A stretch of DNA of 42,235 nt from NCBI GenBank assembly GCA_014860005.1, contig JACZKP010000194.1:1-42235 (forward strand). Direction: 5' to 3'. Position numbers and translations under genes: made by a program. The stretch is from Verrucomicrobiota bacterium (GTDB taxonomy: Bacteria > Verrucomicrobiota > Verrucomicrobiae > Limisphaerales > UBA11358). Under the pieces are notes generated by a model. The model saw nothing but the letters and a program-made list of their open reading frames with translations, searched no databases and was not told where the DNA came from. Shown here one piece after another: positions 17,782 through 25,918 of this stretch (position 1 is its first letter; every line of letters starts with the position of its first letter).

Positions 17782-18987
17782 ATGCGCCGACCCGAATTGG
17801 ATTACATTCTCGGCACCATGCTGGATTCCCAGCCCGAGGTGTCTGACCTGCTGTTCACCTCGGACAAGCCCTTCCAGGTGGAGTCATTCGGCGAACTGAA
17901 GCCGGTGACCACCGATCCGGCGATTGAGAAACTCACGCCGTTTCAGACCGAAATGATCGCTCTGAACCTGATCGGCGAAAACCAGTGGTACATCGAGGAC
18001 CTGCTGCGGCGCGGATCGTGCGACTCCTCCTATACGCTGGCCGACAAGGCCCGCTTCCGCATCAACATTTTTTCCCAGCGCGGCAACTACTCAATCGTCT
18101 GCCGCAAACTCAACACCGCCATCCCCAGCCTGGAGTCCCTGAACCTGCCGGATATCATCGGGCAGGTCCCGCGGGAAAAGACCGGGCTTGTGCTCGTGAC
18201 CGGCGCGACCGGCTCCGGTAAATCCACCACGCTGGCCGCCGTGCTGAGCGAGATCAACCGCAGCAAGGCCGTCCATGTCGTCACACTGGAGGACCCCGTG
18301 GAATACGTTCACCCCCATCATCGGGCCACTTTCAACCAGCGGGAACTCGGCACGGATTTCGACTCGTTCGGCAGCGGCTTGCGCGCCGCGTTGCGTCAGG
18401 CCCCCAAGGTGATCCTAGTCGGTGAAATGCGCGATCGCGAAACGGTCAGTATTGCGTTAAGCGCGGCGGAAACCGGCCATCTGGTGTTGAGCACGCTGCA
18501 CACCATTGACGCCGGCCAGACCATCAACCGCATTCTCGGCATGTTCGAAACCGAGGAGCAGGAGCAAGTCCGCGCGCGGTTGGCGGACACGTTGCGCTGG
18601 ATCGTCAGCCAGCGGCTCGTGCCCAAGGTGGGCGGTGGCCGCCACGCCATCACGGAAATCATGGGGTCGAATCTTCGCACCCAGGAATCCGTCCGGCTTG
18701 GCGAAAGCGAAGGCAAAAGTTTCTACGAGATCATTGAAGCCAGCGTGCCGTTCGGCTGGCGGACGTTTGATTACTCCTGCCTGGAAGCTTACGAACGCGG
18801 GACCATCACCGAGGAATCCGCCCTGCTCTATTGCACCAAACGCGGCGTGGTGACGCGCGGCATTGACAACATGAAGAAAACGCGCGGCGAAACCACCACG
18901 ACCATCGGCTCGCTGCGCATGAAAGGCACCTCCGATGTTACGCGATCCGGCGCGCCGCCCCTGCCCACCACCGTTAAACTCAAGTAA
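17782..18987 (+). CDS. Second PilT-class ATPase (PilT2/PilU-like)
   Basis: 401 residues. It has the same fold as its neighbour: a divergent N-terminal domain (VSDLLFTSDKPFQVESFGEL), Walker A GATGSGKST (about 140-148), Asp box VTLEDPVEYVH, Walker B KVILVGEMRDRETV, and His box HLVLSTLHT. The AIRNLIRE motif is not conserved: the same place reads NLRTQESVRLGESEGKS. A 40-residue polar tail follows the core. It is therefore probably an accessory PilU-like motor that works with PilT rather than a second copy. It starts 3 bases after pilT and ends 3 bases before the receiver-like gene. Confidence 0.9.
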   Translation: MRRPELDYILGTMLDSQPEVSDLLFTSDKPFQVESFGELKPVTTDPAIEKLTPFQTEMIALNLIGENQWYIEDLLRRGSCDSSYTLADKARFRINIFSQRGNYSIVCRKLNTAIPSLESLNLPDIIGQVPREKTGLVLVTGATGSGKSTTLAAVLSEINRSKAVHVVTLEDPVEYVHPHHRATFNQRELGTDFDSFGSGLRAALRQAPKVILVGEMRDRETVSIALSAAETGHLVLSTLHTIDAGQTINRILGMFETEEQEQVRARLADTLRWIVSQRLVPKVGGGRHAITEIMGSNLRTQESVRLGESEGKSFYEIIEASVPFGWRTFDYSCLEAYERGTITEESALLYCTKRGVVTRGIDNMKKTRGETTTTIGSLRMKGTSDVTRSGAPPLPTTVKLK

Positions 18988-18990
18988 GCC

Positions 18991-19458
18991 ATGAGCGATA
19001 AGTTTGAATTCATCGGCGCCGGCGACAAACCGGCTTTGGTGGCCTTCTCCACTCCGGAGTGGCTGGAGACCGTCAAGACGGCCGTGGAAGAGTTGGGTTA
19101 CAAAGTTCACACCGCCGCCACGCACGGGGACTTTGTCATCCGCTTCAGCCAGGTGCATTATCAACTGGTGATCGTCGAGGAGCGGTTCGCGGCCAACACG
19201 CTCGAAGAGAATCTCACCCTTCAGGCTCTGCAACAAATGCCCATGAGCCAGCGCCGCCACGCCACCATCGTTTTGCTCGGCGACTCTTTCCAGACCTTCA
19301 CGCCCCTGCAGGCGTTCCGGCAAAGTGTTCACGCTGTCATCAACACTTCGGAACTGTTCCTGATTCGCCAGTTGGTGGAAAAGGCTGTCGCCGACAACGA
19401 CATGTTCCTGCATAGTTTCCGCGAAGTTCAGACCCGCGTGTTATCTGCAACCCGCTGA
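18991..19458 (+). CDS. Receiver-like protein lacking the phospho-acceptor Asp; third gene of the pilT operon
   Basis: 155 residues, not recognised by name. The alternation of strands and helices fits a response-regulator receiver fold: PALVAFS (strand 1), YKVHTAATH (2), YQLVIVEERF (3), HATIVLLGDSF (4), AVINTSE (5), each followed by a helix. At the end of strand 3, where the phosphorylated Asp normally lies, the sequence is VEE. The usual strand-5 Lys is also absent (NTSE). It is therefore probably a phosphorylation-independent pseudoreceiver. The tail (LIRQLVEKAVADNDMFLHSF) is a long amphipathic helix. The gene starts 3 bases after the second ATPase, so a role in controlling the pilus motors is likely but inferred. 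Confidence 0.75.
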   Translation: MSDKFEFIGAGDKPALVAFSTPEWLETVKTAVEELGYKVHTAATHGDFVIRFSQVHYQLVIVEERFAANTLEENLTLQALQQMPMSQRRHATIVLLGDSFQTFTPLQAFRQSVHAVINTSELFLIRQLVEKAVADNDMFLHSFREVQTRVLSATR

Positions 19459-19526
19459 CGGTTCGCCTCTCGCAGCCGCCGGATAATCAAGCTGGGCACA
19501 GCCAGCGCCGCGGACTAACCTGCCGC

Positions 19527-20270
19527 ATGACTCGACTTGACCAGGCCTTGGTTGAACAGGGCTTGTGCCTCAGCCGCGAGAAAGCCAAGCGGGCCATCAT
19601 GGCCGGACAAGTCCTGATCAATGGCCATCCGGCGCGAAAGCCCAGCGACCCCGTCGCGCCCGACGCCCGCCTGACGTTGACCGCGCCGGAAAAGTATGTG
19701 AGCCGCGGTGGTTTCAAACTCGAACACGCCGTGCGCCATTTCGGCCTCGATATCACCGGCCTGATGGCGCTTGATCTCGGCGCCTCCACCGGCGGCTTTA
19801 CCGATTGCTTGCTCCAAGCCGGGGCGCTCAAAGTGTACGCCGTGGACGTCGGCCAGGGTCAACTCGCCTGGAAATTGCGGCGCGATCCACGCGTCGTCGT
19901 CATGGAAAAAACCAATGCCCGCCTGCTCACGCCAGCGCACTTTCCACCCGGATTTGTCCCGGCGGACCTGGCGGTGATTGATTGCTCCTTTATTTCCTTG
20001 CGCAAAATCCTGCCGCCCGCCGTTGCATTGCTGCGACCAACCGGTAAAATCATCGCGCTGGTCAAACCGCAATTCGAAGCGGGGAAAGCCGAGGCGGACA
20101 AGGGCGCGGGAGTGATTACGGATCCAGCCGTCCATGAACGCGTGCTGCGAGAATTGCGGGAATTTGTTGCGGCGGCAACGCCCTTGGCGTGGCGCGGCGT
20201 GACGGAGTCGCCCCTGCTGGGCCCGGCGGGAAACAAAGAATTTCTGATCCTGATTGAAAAAACCGGCTGA
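19527..20270 (+). CDS. tlyA: TlyA-family rRNA 2'-O-methyltransferase (S4 + FtsJ domains)
   Basis: 247 residues. An S4 RNA-binding domain (1-62; MTRLDQALVEQGLCLSREKA, then GQVLINGHPARKPSD) is joined to an FtsJ-type methyltransferase (SRGGFKLEHAV, SAM loop DLGASTGGFTDCLLQ, DCSFISLRKIL, LVKPQFEAGK). TlyA 2'-O-methylates cytidines in 16S and/or 23S rRNA, which makes ribosomes sensitive to capreomycin in mycobacteria. The hemolysin label used for some homologues is doubtful. The 3' end overlaps nadK by 17 bases, a common tlyA-nadK arrangement. Confidence 0.93.
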   Translation: MTRLDQALVEQGLCLSREKAKRAIMAGQVLINGHPARKPSDPVAPDARLTLTAPEKYVSRGGFKLEHAVRHFGLDITGLMALDLGASTGGFTDCLLQAGALKVYAVDVGQGQLAWKLRRDPRVVVMEKTNARLLTPAHFPPGFVPADLAVIDCSFISLRKILPPAVALLRPTGKIIALVKPQFEAGKAEADKGAGVITDPAVHERVLRELREFVAAATPLAWRGVTESPLLGPAGNKEFLILIEKTG

Positions 20271-21138
20271 ACCAATTCAACGCGTCGGGTTGCTGGGAAA
20301 CTCCCGGAAGAGTTCCTGCGCCAATGCCGTGAAACAGGCCGCCCGTCTCGTGCGGGCCGCCGGACGGACTCTTTTCTGCGATGCCGCCACGGCCCGGCTG
20401 GCAAAGTTTGACGCCACCGTTTGTGAGGACGCCAGCACGCTGGCCCGCCAGGTGGACTTGGTGTTGGTGTTCGGCGGCGACGGCACAATGCTGCGCGTTG
20501 CCCGCGAAATCGCCGGTTTCGCCACCCCCATGCTGGGCGTCAACCTTGGCGGATTGGGCTTTCTCACGGCGGTGCCTTCGGATCAACTGGCATCTGCGCT
20601 CAAGCGGGTGTGGCGTGGCGAGTTCAAATTTGAGAAGCGTGCGCTGATCGAAGCCACGGCGCAATGCGATGGCCGCCGGATTCGCCACACCGCGCTCAAT
20701 GACATTGTCATCAGCCGGGGCGTGGTTTCACGGTTGATCGAACTGGACGTGGATGTGGATGGCGATCCGCTGACCCGCTATCGGGGCGACGGTTTAATTG
20801 TCAGTTCGCCCACGGGCTCCACGGCCTACTCGCTCGCCGCGGGCAGCGCGGTGGTGTTTCCCACTGCCGAGGTGTTCGCGCTCACGCCAATTTGCCCACA
20901 CACGCTGTCCAACCGCTCCCTGATCCTGCCGCTCAACGCCACCATTCGCGTGCAGGCCATCAGCCCCCGGCCCACGACCATCCTGAGCGCCGATGGCGAG
21001 GTAGTCTGTGAACTGGAAGCCGGCGACGTGGTGACAATCCGCCGCAGCCGCCACACGGTCCGATTGATGCACCTCTCCGACAGTTCATTTTTTGAAGCGC
21101 TCCGCCGTAAACTCCACTGGCGCGGAGCGTATTTGTAA
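20254..21138 (+). CDS. nadK: NAD kinase
   Basis: 294 residues, the normal length. It phosphorylates NAD+ to NADP+. The catalytic loop VFGGDGTMLRVAREI (GGDGT at about 74-78) is followed by GVNLGGLGFLT, NDIVISRG and SPTGSTAYSLAAGSAVVFP, all diagnostic, and by the C-terminal LSADGEVVCELEAGD strand. No ATG exists upstream of the conserved part. TTG at 20254 starts the protein as MKKPAEPIQRVGLLGN, inside the end of tlyA, so translation is probably coupled to that gene. Confidence 0.95.
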   Translation: MKKPAEPIQRVGLLGNSRKSSCANAVKQAARLVRAAGRTLFCDAATARLAKFDATVCEDASTLARQVDLVLVFGGDGTMLRVAREIAGFATPMLGVNLGGLGFLTAVPSDQLASALKRVWRGEFKFEKRALIEATAQCDGRRIRHTALNDIVISRGVVSRLIELDVDVDGDPLTRYRGDGLIVSSPTGSTAYSLAAGSAVVFPTAEVFALTPICPHTLSNRSLILPLNATIRVQAISPRPTTILSADGEVVCELEAGDVVTIRRSRHTVRLMHLSDSSFFEALRRKLHWRGAYL

Positions 21139-21186
21139 ACATCTGAATCGCATGCGCACAATCCGTCACCTGCTTGCCTCGCACCC

Positions 21187-22200
21187 ATGGTTCGCTTAAA
21201 AGACATCGCCGCCCGCGTGGGGGTTTCGGTCATGACCGTTTCCAAGGCTCTGCGCGACGCCCATGACGTCTCGTCGGCCACCAAGGCCCGGATCAAACTG
21301 GCCGCGCAAGAAATGGGGTATGTGCCGGACTCAACCGCCCAGGGTTTGCGCACGCGAACCACCAAGACGTTCGGCCTCGTAATCTCCTCGACCACGAATC
21401 CCATCTTTGCCCGCGTTGTCTTCGCGATCGAGGAACGCGCATACGAACTGGGCTACGACGTGTTGCTGGCGCACACGCTCAATCTTGCCGAACGCGAGGA
21501 AGCATGCATCCGCCGGCTGCTGTCGCGACGGGTGGACGGTTTATTTGTTTCTCCGGTTTACCGGATGGAGCCGCAGGCGCGTATTTATCAGGAACTGGTC
21601 ACGCGCCGCACGCCGGTGGTGTTGCTGGGTTCGGCTGCGCCCTTCTGTGACGCCTTTGTGAGCGTGCAAATCGAGGAACTCGCCGGCAGCTATCAAATCA
21701 CCCAACACCTGCTCAAGCTTGGCCACCGGCGGATTGCCTATCTCACCGGCCCTGCCACGGCGCCTTGGGCGCACGAGCGCTTCGAGGGTTATCGCCGGGC
21801 ACTGCGAGAGGAAGGACTCGACGTGGATGACCGGCTGGTCTTTCAAGCGGGCGGCACGATTGAAGACGGCACAAAAGCCGCCCTGCAAATGGCCGGCGAG
21901 AAGTGCGATGCCACTGCCGTGCAGGCCGTGAATGATCTGGTCGCCATCGGTTGTGCCACCACCCTGTTCAGCCAGGGCTTGCGCATTCCGCAGGACATTT
22001 CTCTGGCCGGGTTTGGCAACGTGCTGCTTGCCGAACATTTTCGCGTGCCCCTGACGACCGTGCGCCAGCCCAAGTTCCGCCTGGGCACTGCTGCCGTGGA
22101 GCTCATGCAGCAACTGTTGCGCAATGAGCGCGTCGAATCCAAGCGGCTGCCCGCCGAATTGATCGTGCGCGAGAGCACCGCGCCGCCACCCGCACGGTGA
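21187..22200 (+). CDS. LacI-family transcriptional regulator
   Basis: 337 residues. The N-terminal LacI helix-turn-helix is at 3-24 (RLKDIAARVGVSVMTVSKAL), followed by the hinge region (GYVPDSTAQGLRTRTT). A periplasmic-binding-like effector domain takes up the rest (FGLVISSTTNPIFARVV, RRVDGLFVSPV, GHRRIAYLTGP, PQDISLAGFGN). The effector is probably a sugar or sugar derivative, but nothing here identifies it. No sugar operon is adjacent, and the gene appears to be monocistronic. Confidence 0.93.
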   Translation: MVRLKDIAARVGVSVMTVSKALRDAHDVSSATKARIKLAAQEMGYVPDSTAQGLRTRTTKTFGLVISSTTNPIFARVVFAIEERAYELGYDVLLAHTLNLAEREEACIRRLLSRRVDGLFVSPVYRMEPQARIYQELVTRRTPVVLLGSAAPFCDAFVSVQIEELAGSYQITQHLLKLGHRRIAYLTGPATAPWAHERFEGYRRALREEGLDVDDRLVFQAGGTIEDGTKAALQMAGEKCDATAVQAVNDLVAIGCATTLFSQGLRIPQDISLAGFGNVLLAEHFRVPLTTVRQPKFRLGTAAVELMQQLLRNERVESKRLPAELIVRESTAPPPAR

Positions 22201-22266
22201 GGAGTTTCTTTTCTGTCCAGCATCAAGACACGCACCCTTGGTATCCGACGTGCTTAAAAACGCACC

Positions 22267-22677
22267 ATGAAGAAGATTTTAATCGCTATCGGCGTGTTTA
22301 CCGTCGCGTTTGGGGTGCTTTGGTCAAGCCGCGCCTGGTCCACGTTTCAAGCCAACGCGCGCACCGCCAAGTTCAACGAGGATGTCGAAAACCTGTTCAT
22401 CGGCCTCCAAAAATACAAGGAACGCGTTGGCACCTACCCCATTGGCAGCAATGCCGACGTGGCCAAGGCCCTGCAAGGCGACAATCCTAAAAACGTGATC
22501 ATTCTCGTGGGCCGCAAGACGGAAGTGAACGAAAAGGGCGAGTTCGTTGATCCCTGGGGCACGCCGCTGCGCATCTATTTCTCCGACGCGGGCGTCCTTG
22601 TTCGTTCGGCCGGGCCGAATCGCCGGTTCGATGACAGCACTGTCATGGAAGCGGACGATTTCATCCGCTCCAACTAG
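22267..22677 (+). CDS. GspG-like (type II secretion major pseudopilin C-terminal) domain protein
   Basis: 136 residues. The N-terminal hydrophobic segment (MKKILIAIGVFTVAFGVLW, 1-19) is a simple membrane anchor. It is followed by a helix (TAKFNEDVENLFIGLQKYKE) and a C-terminal domain with the GspG-type signature FVDPWGTPLRIYFSD, then VRSAGPNRRFDD. It lacks the prepilin leader and the FTLIE motif, so it should not be processed by prepilin peptidase. It is probably a membrane-anchored relative of pseudopilins. A strong hairpin terminator follows. Confidence 0.8.
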   Translation: MKKILIAIGVFTVAFGVLWSSRAWSTFQANARTAKFNEDVENLFIGLQKYKERVGTYPIGSNADVAKALQGDNPKNVIILVGRKTEVNEKGEFVDPWGTPLRIYFSDAGVLVRSAGPNRRFDDSTVMEADDFIRSN

Positions 22678-22703
22678 ACATTCGGCCGAAGCGTTTAGGT
22701 TTT

Positions 22704-22731
22704 CCCGCCTGGCGCGATTGCGTCAGGCGGG
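22704..22731 (+). terminator. Strong hairpin terminator after the GspG-like gene
   Basis: CCCGCCTG pairs exactly with CAGGCGGG. The stem continues inward through a G-T pair and CGC/GCG, closing on a GATT loop, and TTTCT follows. It lies between the convergent GspG-like and RsmB-type genes. The following T-run fits termination of the plus-strand transcript. Confidence 0.7.
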
Positions 22732-22734
22732 TTT

Positions 22735-23868
22735 CTATTGCCGTTGCCAGGCGGCGATGAACATTCCATTCCCACCCAGGTCCTGCGGCCAGATGGTCGT
22801 CAAAGCAGACAATGGATTGGGTCGTTGAGCCATTGCTGGCCACACCAGCATCATTGGCTCGAACTCCGGCTGACTGGTCGAAAAATCATTCACGACCTCA
22901 ACCGTTTCCGCCCGGGTCAATGTGCAGACCGAGTAAATCAGTTTTCCACCTGACTTCACGGAAATCGCTGCGTGTGCGAGCAGTCGCTTCTGGACAGCCG
23001 CAAGTTCTTCAACGTCTTTTGGCGTCGTCGTCCAACGAGCATGGGGATTCCGCTGCCACGTTCCTACTCCGCTGCACGGCGCGTCCACGAGCACGCCGTC
23101 GAACTTGGTCTTCGTGGGCAATCGTGCGCCTCCGTCCCAAACGGCGGCGCGATAATTGAACACACCAGCCCGCGCCGTGCGCCGTTTGAGGTTTTTCAAC
23201 CGCCACTCGGCGCGGTCACTGGCCCAGATCAAACCCTTGTTCTCCATCAAGTCGGACAAGTGGAGCAGCTTGCCGCCTTCGCCGGCGCAGGCGTCCCACC
23301 ACGTTTCCCCCGGCTTCGGATCACAAAGCCATCCCACCGCCTGCGAGCTGATGTCCTGAATCTCAAACTCGCCGGCGTGAAACTCCGCACGGCGGAACAA
23401 ATCTTCTTCCCCTTTGTAAACCACCGCATCCGGCAGCCGCGCTTTTTCGAGCTTCGCCGCGCCCAGCTTTGCCACCAGTGTCTCGCCCTGCCCGCGCCTT
23501 GCCCGCAGCCATAACAAAGGTTCGCTCTGCAGCGTCCGCACCCAGGCGGGGGTAACTTCAACCTGCGCCCGCGCCCAGTCCGGGACACAACGGTCAACCA
23601 GCTTCTCATTGGAGAACGATTCCGGTCTTTCTGCAAAACCGTGCGCCAGATCGAGCGCATGTTTGATTTGAGTGGGCAGAGGTCGCGCGTGATCCAGCCA
23701 GCCGAACCAGCGAAAGTAGGTGAACACCGCCCGACTGATGGCCCGCGTCTGCTCGCGGGTAAGCAAGCGCCGCGAACCCAGCGCCTCGCGCAACGCGGCA
23801 TCCGCGGGCTGTTCCCGACCCGCCGCCGCCACCACGCGCGCGGTGAGTTGGATTTCGGAATCCGTCAT
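22735..23868 (-). CDS. RsmB/NOP2-family RNA (cytosine-5)-methyltransferase
   Basis: 377 residues. An N-terminal helical NusB/RsmB-like region (to about 150) precedes the methyltransferase core: SAM loop DACAGEGGKLLHLS, motif IV VDAPCSGVGTWQRNP and motif VI YSVCTLTRAE. These supply the two conserved cysteines of the m5C mechanism: the Cys of motif VI attacks C6 of the base and the PC Cys helps release the product. The end (GGNGMFIAAWQR) is the standard final strand. The target could be rRNA C967 (RsmB) or another site; the N-terminus is too divergent to tell. Confidence 0.92.
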   Translation of the reverse strand: MTDSEIQLTARVVAAAGREQPADAALREALGSRRLLTREQTRAISRAVFTYFRWFGWLDHARPLPTQIKHALDLAHGFAERPESFSNEKLVDRCVPDWARAQVEVTPAWVRTLQSEPLLWLRARRGQGETLVAKLGAAKLEKARLPDAVVYKGEEDLFRRAEFHAGEFEIQDISSQAVGWLCDPKPGETWWDACAGEGGKLLHLSDLMENKGLIWASDRAEWRLKNLKRRTARAGVFNYRAAVWDGGARLPTKTKFDGVLVDAPCSGVGTWQRNPHARWTTTPKDVEELAAVQKRLLAHAAISVKSGGKLIYSVCTLTRAETVEVVNDFSTSQPEFEPMMLVWPAMAQRPNPLSALTTIWPQDLGGNGMFIAAWQRQ

Positions 23869-23927
23869 GCCACGATTGTGACCGAACCGCGCAGAACTGA
23901 CCAGTACTGAAGGGCGTTCAACCGGCG

Positions 23928-24353
23928 CTAACTCCGCTTCTCATCCGCGTCTATGAAGTCCACGAAATTCTTGATGTCGTCACGGTGAGCCAGGCCGGCT
24001 TGTTCCTTGCGCATTTTGAGTCGTGCGATGCCCTCGGCATCGTCTGCCTTGGGATAATCCAGCATCCGCGCAAGCAGCGCGGCTTTCTCCTCCGCCGGCT
24101 TCTTCACATTGCTCTTCACCCAATCGCACACCTCGCCATCAGTGATGGATTTCTTCACCACTTCAAGCATCTGCTCGTGCGTCACACCCGCCGCCTTCAA
24201 CCAGCCGCCGTCGAATCCCTTACCGAGATTGGGTTCATAATCGGGATGCAGTTTGCCCGCCAGGTGGAGTCGAATCTTGTCCACATAACGCGGCAGATGC
24301 GGCCAGCCGTCCATGGTTTCGCGCGGACTCCGGGGATAAATGATGTCACTCAT
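23928..24353 (-). CDS. DUF5069 family protein
   Basis: 141 residues starting MSDIIYPRSPRETM. The pattern YPRSPRE, then LPRYVDKIRLHLAGKL and DYEPNLGKGFDG, fits DUF5069, a small soluble family of unknown function found widely in Verrucomicrobiota and related phyla. The C-terminal half is helical and ends DDIKNFVDFIDADEKRS. I chose the ATG at 24353 since homology starts there; the frame extends to 24389. It lies just downstream of the GIY-YIG gene on the same strand (49 bases). Confidence 0.85.
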   Translation of the reverse strand: MSDIIYPRSPRETMDGWPHLPRYVDKIRLHLAGKLHPDYEPNLGKGFDGGWLKAAGVTHEQMLEVVKKSITDGEVCDWVKSNVKKPAEEKAALLARMLDYPKADDAEGIARLKMRKEQAGLAHRDDIKNFVDFIDADEKRS

Positions 24354-24402
24354 GATTTGCAGGATGAAAGCCCCGCGCGCCGGCGGCAATTGGAATTTTC
24401 AT

Positions 24403-24753
24403 CTATCGCGGCCAGACATTGCCGGCCCGATTGAACGGCGGGGCGAGCACGCAGATCAACGATTCCTCCCGCTGCTGTGCGGTGAATTCATCCATGCAGA
24501 CATCGAACTCGATGCGCGAAACGCGGTGCAGCAGCCGGATCATGCGGCGCGGCAACCGTTCCGGATTCGCCACGCGATAGGAAGACAATCGCCGGCGGAG
24601 ATTTTTTGCCCGGCCCACATAAAGTACCCCGGCCTCCGCCCCGCACATCAGATACACGCCAGGACAGGCCGGCAATTCCCGGAAAAAATCTTCAAACAAC
24701 CGCTCGACCAACGGGCGCGGCGGCGGAAACAACCAGAGTTGACCTGTGGCCAT
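24403..24753 (-). CDS. Small GIY-YIG nuclease-domain protein
   Basis: 116 residues, essentially one GIY-YIG domain. PACPGVYLM (about 28-36) and [19 protein letters not shown] (about 42-60) are the two halves of the motif, with the catalytic Tyr and Arg present. [19 protein letters not shown] provides the conserved Glu and ends like the UvrC/Cho N-terminal domain. There is no UvrC C-terminal or DNA-binding part. Stand-alone proteins of this type may act in DNA repair or nuclease housekeeping; the substrate is unknown. Upstream lies the repeat-rich patch. Confidence 0.88.
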   Translation of the reverse strand: MATGQLWLFPPPRPLVERLFEDFFRELPACPGVYLMCGAEAGVLYVGRAKNLRRRLSSYRVANPERLPRRMIRLLHRVSRIEFDVCMDEFTAQQREESLICVLAPPFNRAGNVWPR

Positions 24754-24843
24754 GCGCTCAGTGAATCACAGGCGATGGGACAAAAACTGTCCAAGATGCA
24801 AAATGCTGCACGAAAAGGAATGTCCGCATTGAAATATCAGGAT

Positions 24844-24908
24844 CGTCCCGTGCATTGGACGGCGACAAGTCGCTTCCCAGAAGCGCGAACCAGTCTGCGC
24901 ACCCCAGA
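24844..24908. repeat. Direct repeat B, copy 1
   Basis: A 65-base unit beginning CGTCCCGTGCATTGGACGGC and ending GCGCACCCCAGA. It matches the unit at 25069-25133 in the same orientation with about ten differences and no gaps. It contains the short inverted core GGCGAC-AA-GTCGC. Confidence 0.75.
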
Positions 24909-24983
24909 ACAGCCGCGCTTTTGGTGGCCTTTGCACCGTTGTTGATCAGCAAGCATCCTTGCCCCGCGCGAGGATTTTGGAGT

Positions 24984-25028
24984 GCGGTGACTTGTCACCG
25001 CTTTCTCCGCTTCGCCGACTTGTCGGCG
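24984..25028. repeat. Pair of small hairpins (GCGGTGAC-TT-GTCACCGC and CGCCGAC-TT-GTCGGCG)
   Basis: Two adjacent perfect palindromes, 24984-25001 and 25013-25028, share the design of a 7-8 base stem on a TT loop. The TTTTGGAGTGCGG stretch just before is the complement of the CCGCACTCCAAA end of repeat B and of the element at 40645-40700. They lie between the two B copies. Confidence 0.7.
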
Positions 25029-25068
25029 GAGCAGAGCCGTGTTGAGCGGCTCGCGGATTCATCCAGAC

Positions 25069-25133
25069 CGTCCCGAGTATTTGACGGCGACGAGTCGCCT
25101 GCCAAAAGCGCGGACCAGTCCGCGCACTCCAAA
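25069..25133. repeat. Direct repeat B, copy 2
   Basis: The second 65-base unit, CGTCCCGAGTATTTGACGGC to GCGCACTCCAAA. It lies 160 bases downstream of copy 1 in the same orientation. Confidence 0.75.
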
Positions 25134-25211
25134 GGGGTGACGACTCCGCCGCGTGGTGTCCTCTCCGCAAGCCTTAGTCGCGCACAGTTTGCGGAGTTGG
25201 TTCCTTAAGCC

Positions 25212-25283
25212 AACCTCTGCGGCCTCTGCGAAATCCTTGGCGCCCTTTGCGTTTAGCCTTCAACGCCGAGGACGCAGAGGGTT
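25212..25283. repeat. Imperfect inverted repeat with CCTCTGCG core
   Basis: AACCTCTGCGGCCTCTGCG (25212-25230) faces GACGCAGAGGGTT (25271-25283), with CCTCTGCG/CGCAGAGG as matching cores. It is probably a dispersed repeat of its own; the function is unknown. Confidence 0.5.
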
Positions 25284-25525
25284 TCGTTGCCGCTCGGCCG
25301 CGTTGCGAAGAATTGATGTTTGACATTCGTGATTGGCGATGCAAACAAGCCGGAGTTCGATTCGTGATCGACGCCGCCCGTTTTGGGAGCAGGATTTGAG
25401 AGTCAACCGGTGAGGGGAGGCGAGGAAACCACGACTCGATGGAAGCACCCGATGAAACCGAATTTCATCCAAGCCACATCGGCAACCCACGCCAGCCACT
25501 GCGGGTTGCTGAGGCTATTGCACAA

Positions 25526-25912
25526 ATGAAACCCAACCGCCGTTTTCTGCTCTGTGTCATCTTTATATCTCTCGTCTTGGGACTTGCTATTACGCTCCTG
25601 TGGGTAATGGAGCAAAATTCATACGAAAGAATGAGAACGCAGCACATCATGGTCTTGGACGACCTCGTTAAGCAAAATGCGACCGCCGATGAGGTTATCA
25701 AGGTCCTTGGTCGGGAATTCAAATTATCTATGTCCGAAGCTGAAGGCGTTGTCGGAAAACACACTGTCCTGCGTCAAGGAAACATGAGTTCATTGGGGTT
25801 CATCCAGACGAACTTAAGCTATTCATATTTCATTCCGAACGGTGATTTTATTGTCATAGTAGGTTACAATGTTCAACGTCGAATTGTCGATTATGCTATT
25901 GGGCCTCAATGA
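25526..25912 (+). CDS. Orphan membrane-anchored protein, AT-richer than its neighbours
   Basis: 128 residues starting MKPNRRFLLCVIFISLVLGL; I do not recognise it. One N-terminal membrane helix (about 6-26) is followed by a soluble part with a helical hairpin (LDDLVKQNATADEVIKVLG) and beta strands (YSYFIPNGDFIVIVGYN). Codons use A/T at third positions far more than adjacent genes, which suggests foreign origin. It sits directly upstream of an RHS-repeat remnant, where RHS loci often hold small immunity or orphan genes. An immunity-type role is only a possibility. The open frame extends 29 codons further upstream to 25439, and that start cannot be excluded. Confidence 0.6.
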   Translation: MKPNRRFLLCVIFISLVLGLAITLLWVMEQNSYERMRTQHIMVLDDLVKQNATADEVIKVLGREFKLSMSEAEGVVGKHTVLRQGNMSSLGFIQTNLSYSYFIPNGDFIVIVGYNVQRRIVDYAIGPQ

Positions 25913-25918
25913 CACAAA

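Larger units (their letters stand above)
24754..25525. other. Repeat-rich intergenic patch without a recognised gene
   Basis: 772 bases packed with short direct and inverted repeats (listed separately). I see no credible coding region. An open frame continues from 25439 into the orphan gene, but its first 29 codons (MEAPDETEFHPSHIGNPRQP) have no hydrophobic or domain character and may be repeat-derived. Confidence 0.6.

Noticed and set aside
24844..25133. CRISPR-like array
   Set aside because: Only two long direct copies 160 bases apart, with hairpins between them; there is no regular short repeat/spacer pattern and no cas gene.
25439..25525. N-terminal 29 residues of the longer frame of the orphan gene
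   Set aside because: Polar, with no ribosome-binding site that I trust, and upstream of a good ATG directly preceding a membrane helix; kept only as an alternative start.
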